DNA of 10,631 nucleotides from Acidobacteriota bacterium (GCA_021778785.1 JAJYBX010000029.1:1-10631), one strand, 5' to 3'. Shown: positions 1 to 6,270, counted from the stretch's first letter. Program-made: numbers and translations. The notes: generated by a model from the letters alone, not told the origin.

Positions 1-22
1 TAGGATCCCCGGCACGGATTCC

Positions 23-27
23 GGAGG
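23..27 (+). promoter_or_regulatory. Ribosome binding site that decides the start of the first gene
   Basis: GGAGG lies seven bases before the ATG at 35. An in-frame GTG at 29 sits almost on top of the same GGAGG and would leave no spacer, so the ATG at 35 is the better start. Confidence 0.75.
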
Positions 28-34
28 AGTGCCC

Positions 35-604
35 ATGCCCCGCCCCGCCACCTTGCCCACGATCGACTGGAAGGCCGTCTTCGCCTCCGGCCTGGACTAC
101 GCCGCCTGGCTCGCCGCCGCCGAGTCCCCCGACCAGCGCGACAGGCTGGAGGCCCAGCGGTCGGCCCTCGTCCTCGAGCCCCAGGTGGCGGGAATCCTCG
201 CGGCCCTGCCCCGCCCCGTGCATGTCGTCGCCATCGCCGAGGACTGGTGCGGCGACGTGGTGCGCCACGTCCCCGTGCTGCAGCGCCTGGCCGAGGCCGG
301 CCCGATGCTGGAGGTCCGCTACCTCACCCGCCAGCAGTGGCCGGACGTCTTCGTCCGCTTCCTCACCCACGGCGGCGAGGCCATCCCCAAGTTCATCTTC
401 CTCAGCGACCGCTTCGTGGAATGCGGGAACTGGGGACCGATGCCCGGGGCCTGCCGGGAGCTGATCGCCCGTGGCAAGGCCTGCGGCGACGTGGCCGCGG
501 CGCGGAAGAAGGTGTCCGCCCGCTACGAGGCCGACGGGAACCGGCGTGAGGTCGTGCGGGAACTGCTCCACCTCGTGGACGTGGCCGCCAGCCGGGAACC
601 GTGA
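35..604 (+). CDS. Thioredoxin family protein with a single active-site cysteine
   Basis: The protein has 189 residues and no signal peptide or membrane segment, so it is probably cytoplasmic. A central beta-strand (PVHVVAIAED) leads into E-D-W-C-G-D at residues 69-74, the position of the thioredoxin WCGPC motif. C72 is kept, but the second cysteine position is V75, so it cannot form the usual CXXC disulfide. The cis-proline expected opposite the active site is probably P118 in AIPKF. The WCGD motif with a roughly 60-residue helical N-terminal lead is, as I recall, typical of the Thioredoxin_9 group of bacterial proteins of unknown substrate. Other cysteines (C130, C140, C150) lie in the C-terminal half and might serve as resolving thiols; that is inference. 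The gene converges on the TPR gene with 16 bp between the stops and no recognisable terminator. The family call is firm; the physiological role is unknown. Confidence 0.85.
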   Translation: MPRPATLPTIDWKAVFASGLDYAAWLAAAESPDQRDRLEAQRSALVLEPQVAGILAALPRPVHVVAIAEDWCGDVVRHVPVLQRLAEAGPMLEVRYLTRQQWPDVFVRFLTHGGEAIPKFIFLSDRFVECGNWGPMPGACRELIARGKACGDVAAARKKVSARYEADGNRREVVRELLHLVDVAASREP

Positions 605-620
605 GCGGCGACCCCCCGCT

Positions 621-1616
621 TCAGCGCGCAGCCCGCTCCGTCCGGTTTGCCACGCCGCCTGCCTGCATCCGGGAGAGGGCCCCCGCGATCTCGCGCATGT
701 CGGGATGCCGGGCCTTCTGGTCCTCCAGGTAGGCCAGCGCCGCCTCCCGGCCCCGCCATTCCCCGAGGACCTGCCCCTTGAGCAGGACCGCGCGGGGATC
801 CTCGGGATTCCGGTCCAGGACAGCCTCGTAGCGGTCCAGCGCCTCGCGGTATTCCCCCCGGCTCACCTGCACCCGGGCCAGCCCGAACTCCGCGCAACGG
901 TCGTAGCCCTGGGCCAGGGCCCGCTTGAACAGGTCCTCGGCCTTGGCCAGCTGCCCCAGCCGGCAGAAGCAGTCGCCCGCGCGGGTGAGCACCTGGCGGT
1001 TCCCGGCATCCGTCCGCACGACCTCGTCCCAGAGGGGGGCGGCCTCCTCGAAGCGTCCAAGACCCCGGAGGGCGTCGGCCAAGCCGAACAGGGCGTACGG
1101 ATTGCCCGGTTCCAGCTTCAGGGCCGTGCTGAAATGGTGCGCGGCGCGCTCGAAATCCAGCTTCCGGCGGCAGAGATTCCCCGCCATGGTGCGGATGTTC
1201 AGGAGGCGGGGGTCCAGCTCCAGCAGCCGCTCCCAGGCGGCCAGCGCCTCCTCCGGACGGTGGGCCTTGTGGTACAGATCCCCCAGCCCCATGAGGGCGT
1301 ACCGGTTGCGGGGATCGTGGCGGAGGGCCGCCTCGTAGTGGAGGATGGCCCGGTCCCGGCGGCCCGTGCGCCGGCAGGCGTCGCCCACGCGGGCCTGCAC
1401 CGCCCCGTCCTGGGGGCAGAGCGCCAGGTAGCGGTCCCAGGCGGCCAGGCAGCCCTCGAAATCCTTGAGGCCGCGGCAGGCGTCCGCCAGCCCCTGCAGC
1501 GCCTGGAGGTGGTCCGGCTGAGCGTCCAGGGCCCGGCGGAAGCAGTCGGCCGCGGCGCGGAAATCGCGGGCCTTGCGGTTCGCCTGTCCGGCCTGCATCC
1601 AGCCCTGGAGGTCCAT
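621..1616 (-). CDS. Tetratricopeptide repeat protein, nine TPR units
   Basis: The protein has 331 residues and is almost entirely TPR. Nine units of about 34 residues follow each other: roughly 3-36, 37-70, 71-104, 105-138, 139-172, 173-206, 207-239, 240-273 and 274-306, then a short basic tail. The units keep the canonical small residues and the closing Pro (for example A-x-x-x-F-x-x-A-L-x-x-x-P). There is no signal peptide, membrane segment or catalytic domain, so it is likely a soluble protein-binding scaffold; the partner cannot be read from sequence. The start is the ATG at 1616, preceded by GGGGAG at a short spacing. The reading frame stays open far upstream, but that part runs antisense to the response regulator and has no TPR character, so it is not coding. 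The gene is divergent from the response regulator and shares its upstream region; a functional link between them is only a guess. Confidence 0.88.
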   Translation of the reverse strand: MDLQGWMQAGQANRKARDFRAAADCFRRALDAQPDHLQALQGLADACRGLKDFEGCLAAWDRYLALCPQDGAVQARVGDACRRTGRRDRAILHYEAALRHDPRNRYALMGLGDLYHKAHRPEEALAAWERLLELDPRLLNIRTMAGNLCRRKLDFERAAHHFSTALKLEPGNPYALFGLADALRGLGRFEEAAPLWDEVVRTDAGNRQVLTRAGDCFCRLGQLAKAEDLFKRALAQGYDRCAEFGLARVQVSRGEYREALDRYEAVLDRNPEDPRAVLLKGQVLGEWRGREAALAYLEDQKARHPDMREIAGALSRMQAGGVANRTERAAR

Positions 1617-1710
1617 GGTCTCCCCGCCCTGGCCACGAGTGTAATCCCGCGGGAGGTCCCCGGAGGGGTCACCCTTTTCACAGCGCCCGTCAGACCCCTT
1701 GAATGTCGAT

Positions 1711-1719
1711 TGATATAAT
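1711..1719 (+). promoter_or_regulatory. Extended -10 promoter for the response regulator
   Basis: TGATATAAT gives a perfect TATAAT (1714-1719) preceded by the TGn extension, in the only AT-rich stretch of a GC-rich window. No convincing -35 hexamer lies 16-18 bp upstream (1691-1696 reads CAGACC), which an extended -10 promoter can tolerate. Transcription would start near 1726, leaving a leader of about 105 nt to the ATG at 1833, or about 240 nt if translation starts near 1965. The surrounding gap 1617-1832 is the divergent control region. It must also hold the TPR promoter, for which I see only weak -10-like AT-rich sequence on the minus strand. Confidence 0.55.
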
Positions 1720-1731
1720 CCGTTTATCCTT

Positions 1732-1761
1732 AAAAACATGGGCACTAGCTGTAAAAAACAT
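1732..1761 (+). repeat. Two direct copies of AAAAACAT in the divergent control region
   Basis: AAAAACAT occurs at 1732-1739 and again at 1754-1761, 22 bp apart start to start, which is about two helical turns. The copies lie just downstream of the predicted start site of the OmpR-family gene. Regulators of that family commonly bind tandem direct repeats in register with the helix, so this could be an autoregulatory site. A-rich octamers can also recur by chance in an AT-rich gap. Confidence 0.3.
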
Positions 1762-1785
1762 ACATCATGAACTTGATCTGCATGA

Positions 1786-1803
1786 AAAGGCTGGGTAGCC
1801 TTT
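1786..1803 (+). other. Perfect 7-bp hairpin in the response regulator leader
   Basis: AAAGGCT (1786-1792) and AGCCTTT (1797-1803) form a perfect stem with loop GGGT (1793-1796). It is not followed by a T run on the plus strand, so it is not an obvious terminator. The loop GGGT could pair with ACCC at 1811-1814. It matches no riboswitch class I can recognise. Confidence 0.4.
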
Positions 1804-1832
1804 CCCGGTAACCCACCCCCACCTGGTGCCCG

Positions 1833-2633
1833 ATGGACGTTCGGCCCCCAATCGTTCCGGAATCCCGCCTGCCTGCGCCCCCCCCGGTCCTCCCCTGGGA
1901 CCACCGGTCCCTGGGCTCCGCGGAGGCCCCCCATCGGCCGAAGGTGGCCCACCCCGAGCTGAACGTGATGGTGGTGGAGGACGATCCCGGCGCCCGGAAG
2001 TACATCCGCATCGTCCTTCAGAAGGCGGGCTATCCCGTGATGGAGGCGGCCACCGGCGAGGAGGCCCTCGACCTGATGGATGAGCGCCCACCCAGGATCG
2101 TGCTGCTCGACATCGGGCTTCCGGGCATCGACGGCTTCGAGGTCTGCCGGCGGATGCGGTCCTGGCGGGAGGACCTGGCGATCCTCATGATCACGGGCCG
2201 GGCCGAGGATGCGGACAAGGTGTCGAGCCTGGACATGGGCGCCGACGACTACCTGGTGAAACCCTTCAACCCCGATGTCCTCATGGCGCGCATCCGGGCC
2301 GTGGCCCGCCGCTGCTGCCGCCCGCCCCAGCCCGCGGAAGGCCTCCAGCACGGCGATCTCCGCATGGAGTTCCAGGGCATGAAGGTCTTCAAGGGGGATG
2401 CGGAAGTGGACCTCACCCCCCGGGAATTCTCGCTGCTCGCCGTGTTCCTCCGCCATCCCGGCGAGATCCTTACGCGGGAGCGGCTCCACCGGGAGGTCTG
2501 GGGCGAGCACCACCACGGAAGCTCCAAGGCCCTGGACGTGCTCGTCTGCAAGCTGCGCGAAAAGCTGGAGGACGATCCCGCCCATCCGAGCCGGTTCAGG
2601 ACCGAGTGGGGCGTGGGCTACCGGTTCGGCTGA
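1833..2633 (+). CDS. OmpR/PhoB-family response regulator
   Basis: The protein has 266 residues if started at the ATG 1833. The receiver domain begins with V-V-E-D-D at 47-51 and shows the phospho-acceptor D93 (VLLDIGLPG), the switch T121 and the invariant K143 (KPF). A winged-helix DNA-binding domain fills about 170-266: L-T-P-R-E-F-S-L-L, then an R-x-x-x-x-x-x-V-W-G segment, the recognition helix near 229-246, and the closing G-V-G-Y-R-F wing. It should therefore be a phosphorylation-controlled transcription factor. No histidine kinase gene adjoins it, so it is an orphan within this window. The first 44 residues are Pro-rich, unlike the family, and have a weaker GC-rich third-position bias. 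Translation may instead begin at the GTG 1965 or ATG 1968, directly before the receiver; no candidate has a good ribosome binding site. The target genes are unknown. Confidence 0.9.
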   Translation: MDVRPPIVPESRLPAPPPVLPWDHRSLGSAEAPHRPKVAHPELNVMVVEDDPGARKYIRIVLQKAGYPVMEAATGEEALDLMDERPPRIVLLDIGLPGIDGFEVCRRMRSWREDLAILMITGRAEDADKVSSLDMGADDYLVKPFNPDVLMARIRAVARRCCRPPQPAEGLQHGDLRMEFQGMKVFKGDAEVDLTPREFSLLAVFLRHPGEILTRERLHREVWGEHHHGSSKALDVLVCKLREKLEDDPAHPSRFRTEWGVGYRFG

Positions 2634-3415
2634 AGCGGCTCCGCCATCCGGAACATGAGGATCGCCCCCGCCGCGGCGACGTTGAGGCTGTCCATGCCCG
2701 AGGCCATGGGGATGGCCACGGCGCGGTCGCAGCGGGCGAGCTGGGCCGCGTCGAGGCCGGTGTCCTCCGGGCCCATGACCAGGGCGCACCGGGGCGCCGG
2801 CGCCCAGGCCCGGGCGTCCTCCGCGCCCGGGACCAGGGCCGCAGCCACGATCTCCGAGATGGGCCCGGCGGCTCGCCAGTCCGCCAGGGCGGGCCAGGGA
2901 TCCTCCTCCCGCCAGACCGGAATGCGCCACACGGCGCCCATGGACACCCGCACCGTGCGCCGGCTCCAGAGGCCGGGGCCCGGTCCCGCGAGGACCCCGT
3001 CGAGGCCGAGGGCCGCGGCGCTGCGCAGCAGCAGGCCCAGGTTCTCGGAGTCGTACAGGCGCGGCAGCACCAGCAGGCGGCGGGCCGCGCGCAGGGCGGC
3101 CGGGGGCGGGGACGGGGGCACGACCGCGCAGGCCATGAGGCCGCGGTGGAAGGGGAAGCCCGCCAGGTCCGACAGGGCCGCCGGCTCCGCCGTCAGGAGT
3201 TCGGTCCCCTCCGGAAGCCGGCCGGCCAGGGCCTCCGCTGCGGCCGTGGTGGCGGCCACGGACACGATCCGCGGTCCGCCCCGGGCCGCCGAGGCCAGCA
3301 GGTCCTCCACCAGGATGCGCCCCTCGGCGATGAAGCAGGGACCATGCTCCGGGTGCTCCCGGGTGCCGGCGAAGCGCAGGTCGCGGTAGGGGGTCCAGGG
3401 ATCGAAGGGGGGCAT
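2618..3415 (-). CDS. TrmH/SpoU-family RNA 2'-O-methyltransferase
   Basis: The protein has 265 residues and belongs to the SPOUT class of SAM-dependent enzymes that methylate ribose 2'-OH in tRNA or rRNA. All three SpoU motifs are visible: motif 1 near 121-137 (D-S-E-N-L-G-x-L-L-R-S-A), where N125 and R131 are the usual key residues; motif 2 at 215-222 (G-P-E-D-T-G-L-D); and motif 3 at 235-250 (I-P-M-x-S-G-x-x-S-L-N-V-A). Motif 3 forms part of the trefoil-knot cofactor site. The N-terminal part, up to the segment with FPFHRGLMA, resembles the substrate-binding domain of RlmB/TrmH-like proteins. Which nucleotide is modified cannot be told. The start ATG at 3415 has TGGAG just upstream, the same initiation sequence as the divergent LysR gene. 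The 3' end overlaps the response regulator by 16 bp in convergent orientation. Confidence 0.9.
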   Translation of the reverse strand: MPPFDPWTPYRDLRFAGTREHPEHGPCFIAEGRILVEDLLASAARGGPRIVSVAATTAAAEALAGRLPEGTELLTAEPAALSDLAGFPFHRGLMACAVVPPSPPPAALRAARRLLVLPRLYDSENLGLLLRSAAALGLDGVLAGPGPGLWSRRTVRVSMGAVWRIPVWREEDPWPALADWRAAGPISEIVAAALVPGAEDARAWAPAPRCALVMGPEDTGLDAAQLARCDRAVAIPMASGMDSLNVAAAGAILMFRMAEPLQPNR

Positions 3416-3463
3416 GGCTCCAGCGTAGCCCCGGCGGCCGGATTGCGGTTCCATGGAGCCATG
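3413..3463. repeat. 10-bp inverted repeat formed by the two divergent start sites
   Basis: CATGGCTCCA (3413-3422) and TGGAGCCATG (3454-3463) are perfect reverse complements separated by 31 bp. Each arm contains the Shine-Dalgarno-like TGGAG and the ATG of one gene: the methyltransferase on the minus strand and the LysR regulator on the plus strand. Only 45 bp lie between the two start codons, and they show no AT-rich promoter. The match supports both start assignments. It may also be an operator for the LysR protein, though it lacks an evident T-N11-A core. Confidence 0.6.
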
Positions 3464-4369
3464 TCCCGCAAGCTCCCCCGTCACCTCACCTGGCTCGAGG
3501 CCTTCGTGGCCGCGGTGGAGACGGGCTCCCTGGAGGCCGCCGCCCAGCACCTGGGCGTGGCGCGCTCCGTGGTGAGCGAGCACCTGCGGGCCCTGGAGGA
3601 GGCCCTCGCGGAGGGCCACCCGCTGCTGGAGCGGGGCCCGGGCCGCCGCCTGCGCCTCACGCCCGGGGGGGAACGGCTCTTCGCCGCGGCCCAGACCCCC
3701 TTCCACCAGCTCGACCTCAAGCGCCTGCGCGACCTGGCCTCGCCGGAACCCAGCCTCCGCCTGGGCCTGAACCCCACCCTCTCCGCCCTCTTCATGGCCC
3801 CGGTGGCCTCCGCCGCGGCGTCGGCGGGGCTGCGGCTGCAGGCCGCCTTCGGCAGCGCCCACGACCTGGTGCTGCAGGTGCAGACGCGGCAGCTGGACCT
3901 GGCCCTGAGCTTCACGCCCCTGCCGCCCCACCGCGAGGTGGCCTTCCGCGTCCTGGCCAGCCTGCCCTTCGTCGTGCTCGCGGCGAAGGCCTGCCCCCTC
4001 GACCCGGCGAAGGCCTCGCTGCGGGTGAAGGACCTGGCCGGGCTGCCCTTCGTGGACTGGCTGCGGGACGATCCGTACGGCGGCGCCAATTCCGCCCGGT
4101 TCGCCGAGGCCGGCATCCAGGTGGAGGAGGCCGCCCAGGTGGAGAGCTTCCTGCAGCTCTACCCGGCCCTGCGGGCCTTCCGGGCCTGCGCCATCGCCCC
4201 GGACCTGCGGGCCCTGGCCCCCTTCCCCGCCGACCTCCGCGCCTGGCCCCTGCGGGAGAAGCGGCCCCAGGCCGTGGACGTGGTGGCCCTGTGGCCCTCC
4301 GGCGGCCTCAGCGCCGCGGCGGAGACCTGCCTGGAGGCCCTGGCGAAGGCCCTGCCGAAACGTCGTTAA
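3461..4369 (+). CDS. LysR-family transcriptional regulator
   Basis: The protein has 302 residues, the usual LysR length. The N-terminal winged helix-turn-helix occupies about residues 8-65 (L-x-W-L-E-A-F-V-A-A-V-E-T-G-S, then A-A-x-x-L-G-V-A-R-S-V-V-S-E-H-L). A substrate-binding-protein-like effector domain spans about 90-295. One deviation is V-A-R-S-V-V-S in place of the common S-Q-P-A-V-S, and the first helix begins closer to W11 than in typical members. It starts at the ATG 3461 after GGAG with a very short spacer. It is divergent from the methyltransferase and lies 78 bp upstream of the hydroxylase on the same strand, so it could control either side. Activation of aromatic amino acid hydroxylation is the more attractive guess, but nothing in the sequence proves it. 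The effector is unknown. Confidence 0.9.
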   Translation: MSRKLPRHLTWLEAFVAAVETGSLEAAAQHLGVARSVVSEHLRALEEALAEGHPLLERGPGRRLRLTPGGERLFAAAQTPFHQLDLKRLRDLASPEPSLRLGLNPTLSALFMAPVASAAASAGLRLQAAFGSAHDLVLQVQTRQLDLALSFTPLPPHREVAFRVLASLPFVVLAAKACPLDPAKASLRVKDLAGLPFVDWLRDDPYGGANSARFAEAGIQVEEAAQVESFLQLYPALRAFRACAIAPDLRALAPFPADLRAWPLREKRPQAVDVVALWPSGGLSAAAETCLEALAKALPKRR

Positions 4370-4394
4370 TCCGACGATTGGTTCATATTTTTTT
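4361..4394 (+). terminator. Weak terminator-like structure after the LysR gene
   Basis: A 5-bp stem, CGTCG (4361-4365) with CGACG (4372-4376), spans the LysR stop codon. Seven T residues follow at 4388-4394. The stem is short and the T run begins 11 bases after it, so it is at best a poor intrinsic terminator. The same AT-rich patch (4377-4400) may instead belong to the promoter of the hydroxylase gene. Confidence 0.25.
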
Positions 4395-4437
4395 GGATTT
4401 CCGCCGGATGTCCCGACAGCTAGTCTGGGGTGTCCCC

Positions 4438-4441
4438 GGAG
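4438..4441 (+). promoter_or_regulatory. Ribosome binding site that favours a TTG start for the hydroxylase
   Basis: GGAG lies six bases before the in-frame TTG at 4448. The alternative GTG at 4430 has only T-C-T-G-G-G-G touching it and no spacer. The TTG start removes six residues from the longer reading. Confidence 0.55.
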
Positions 4442-4447
4442 CCCGCC

Positions 4448-6022
4448 TTGACCCCGACCGAACGCGCCATCCACCGGCTTCCCGCCCACCTGCGGCGCTA
4501 CGTGGTGGACCAGGATCCCGGCGCCTACACGCCACGGGACCACGCCGTCTGGCGCCACATCCTCCACAAGCTCACGGACCACCTGGCGGACCGGGCCCAC
4601 GGGAGCTACCTGGCGGGACTCGCCGCCACGGGCATCGGCCTGGAGCGCATCCCCAGCCTCGACGAGATGAACCTCAAGCTGGAAGCCCTGGGCTGGTCGG
4701 CGGTGGCCGTGCGGGGCTTCATCCCCCCGGCGGTGTTCACGGAGCTGCAGTCCCTCGGCGTGCTGGCCATCGCCGCCGACATCCGCAGCCATGAGCACAT
4801 CGGGTACACCCCGGCCCCCGACATCGTCCACGAGAGCGCCGGGCACGCGCCCATCCTGGCGGACCGCCGCTACGCCGAGTACCTCAAGCGCTGCGGCGAG
4901 GCCGGCTTCCGGGCCATCGCCAGCGTGGAGGACCAGGCGGTCTTCGAGGCCATCCGCAACCTCAGCGTGGTGAAGGAGGACCCCGCGGCCACGCCCGAAC
5001 AGGTCCAGCTTGCGGAGGAGCGCCTGCACGCGGCCTCCGCCAGCCGCCGCTATGTCAGCGAGAGCACCCGGGCCAGCCGCCTCTACTGGTGGACGGCGGA
5101 GTATGGCCTGGTGGGCAGCCTGGATGCCCCGCGCATCTACGGCGCGGGCCTCCTCAGCAGCCTGGGCGAGGCCACCCACTGCCTCACCCCGGCGGTGGCG
5201 AAGCTGCCCCTGGACCTGGCCTGCGCGGATACCGAGTACGACATCACGCGGATGCAACCCCAGCTCTTCGTGGCCCGGGACTTCGACCACCTCTTCGAGG
5301 TGCTGGAGGCCTTCGAGGCCACCCTCGCCTGGCGGCGGGGTGGCGACCAGGGCCTGGAGGAGGCCCTGCGGGCCCGCACCGTCAACCATCTGGTGCTGGA
5401 GGGCGGGCTGGAGCTGACGGGCCGCGTGGCCGAGCGCGTGGCCGCCTCCCGCGCCGTCGCGCCGGGTCTCGCCACGGCCCTGGTGCGGCTGGAGGGCCCG
5501 GTGCTGCTGTCCCGGGGAGGCAAGGCGGAAAGCCGCCCCTGGCCGGGCCAGGCCCTGGTGGCCTTCGGCCACGCCACGCTCCCGGAGCGCGGGGCCTTCA
5601 GCCTGGAGCTGCCCTCGGGCCTCTTCCTCACGGGCTTCCGGGTGGGCGGGCACGAAGTGATCAACCTGCGTGTCCACCAGGACGGCCGTCCCCTGGACCT
5701 GCCCAGCTGGACCCTCCTCTTCCTCAGCGCCAGCCTGCCCTCCGTGGCCGGGGGCGCGGCGGATCCCCAGGCCTGGGACCAGTGGTTCGGGGACCAGAAC
5801 GCCTTCGCCGAGGGCGAGGCCGAGGCCCAGGCCCGCGCCCGGAAGGCCGAGGCGCTGTCGCCGGAACTGGCCGCGCTCTACCAGGAAGTACGTGCGCTCC
5901 GGGAGGGCGGCCGGCCGGATCCGGGCCGTCGGGAGGCCCTGGCCGCCCGGGCCTCTCACCACCCGGAGGAATGGCTGCTGCAGTCGGAACTGGCGGAGCT
6001 GGCCATGGAGGTGACCGCATGA
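4448..6022 (+). CDS. phhA: Long-form pterin-dependent aromatic amino acid hydroxylase (phenylalanine 4-monooxygenase-like)
   Basis: The enzyme should hydroxylate an aromatic amino acid, most likely Phe to Tyr, using O2, non-heme Fe(II) and tetrahydropterin. With the TTG start it has 524 residues. The iron site is clear: Y-T-P-A-P-D-I-V-H-E-S-A-G-H gives H128 and H133, and Y-W-W-T-A-E-Y-G-L gives the third ligand E218. Further on, G-L-L-S-S-L-G-E matches the substrate/pterin loop of animal and bacterial hydroxylases (G-L-L-S-S-F-G-E in human PAH). Two features differ from the usual short bacterial enzymes of about 260-300 residues. H133 to E218 is 85 residues, against about 40 in human and short bacterial enzymes, because of a helical, acidic insertion at roughly 160-202. 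In addition, about 200 residues follow the catalytic core, with a beta-rich part and a helical, Glu/Ala-rich tail. Its stop overlaps the dehydratase start. Tyr or Trp as substrate cannot be excluded. Confidence 0.9.
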   Translation: MTPTERAIHRLPAHLRRYVVDQDPGAYTPRDHAVWRHILHKLTDHLADRAHGSYLAGLAATGIGLERIPSLDEMNLKLEALGWSAVAVRGFIPPAVFTELQSLGVLAIAADIRSHEHIGYTPAPDIVHESAGHAPILADRRYAEYLKRCGEAGFRAIASVEDQAVFEAIRNLSVVKEDPAATPEQVQLAEERLHAASASRRYVSESTRASRLYWWTAEYGLVGSLDAPRIYGAGLLSSLGEATHCLTPAVAKLPLDLACADTEYDITRMQPQLFVARDFDHLFEVLEAFEATLAWRRGGDQGLEEALRARTVNHLVLEGGLELTGRVAERVAASRAVAPGLATALVRLEGPVLLSRGGKAESRPWPGQALVAFGHATLPERGAFSLELPSGLFLTGFRVGGHEVINLRVHQDGRPLDLPSWTLLFLSASLPSVAGGAADPQAWDQWFGDQNAFAEGEAEAQARARKAEALSPELAALYQEVRALREGGRPDPGRREALAARASHHPEEWLLQSELAELAMEVTA

Positions 6023-6270
6023 CCTGGATCGAACGCGACGGCGCCCTGCACCGTGAGATCAAGACTCCGGATTTCCTGACGGCCTACCGGCTGGTGGGCG
6101 CCCTGGTCGCCCCCGCCGAGGCGCTGAACCACCATCCCGACCTGGCCTTCGGATGGGGCTACGTCCACATCCGCCTCACCACCCACGACGCCGGCGGCGT
6201 GACGGACCTGGACCGCCGGCTGGCCGCGGACTTCGACAAGGTGATCGACGCATCTGTTGCACTTCTGTGA
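6019..6270 (+). CDS. phhB: Pterin-4a-carbinolamine dehydratase
   Basis: The protein has 83 residues. It dehydrates the 4a-hydroxy-tetrahydropterin released by aromatic amino acid hydroxylases to quinonoid dihydropterin, allowing cofactor recycling. The family signature is present: E-A-L-N-H-H-P at 34-40, W46, V49-H-I-R-L, then T-T-H-D-A-G-G-V-T at 54-62 and a D-L-D. The three catalytic histidines of the mammalian enzyme correspond to H38, H39 and H56. It is slightly shorter than the common 95-115 residues, mainly at the N-terminus. The ATG overlaps the hydroxylase TGA (ATGA), so the two are translationally coupled. That pairing strongly supports true pterin dependence of the upstream enzyme. 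No alternative function is suggested here; the mammalian homologue's role as a transcription cofactor should not be assumed. Confidence 0.93.
   Translation: MTWIERDGALHREIKTPDFLTAYRLVGALVAPAEALNHHPDLAFGWGYVHIRLTTHDAGGVTDLDRRLAADFDKVIDASVALL

Noticed and set aside
1786..1832. A c-di-GMP (GEMM) or other known riboswitch in the response regulator leader
   Set aside because: The GGTAGC-like and GGTAACC-like pieces recall GEMM, but the conserved GGCAAACC and ACGCAAAGCC segments are missing.
1617..2930. Extension of the TPR reading frame upstream of its ATG at 1616
   Set aside because: It has no TPR character, crosses the AT-rich promoter gap and lies antisense to the response regulator; the ATG at 1616 has a ribosome binding site.
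4430..4447. GTG at 4430 as the start of the hydroxylase
   Set aside because: It has no spaced ribosome binding site, whereas the TTG at 4448 has GGAG six bases before it. Not fully excluded; it would add six residues.
3416..5962. A very long minus-strand open frame continuing upstream of the methyltransferase, antisense to LysR and the hydroxylase
   Set aside because: Its translation is rich in Gly, His, Glu, Gln and Val runs with no domain, and the opposite strand holds two clear genes. Long stop-free antisense frames are expected at this GC content.
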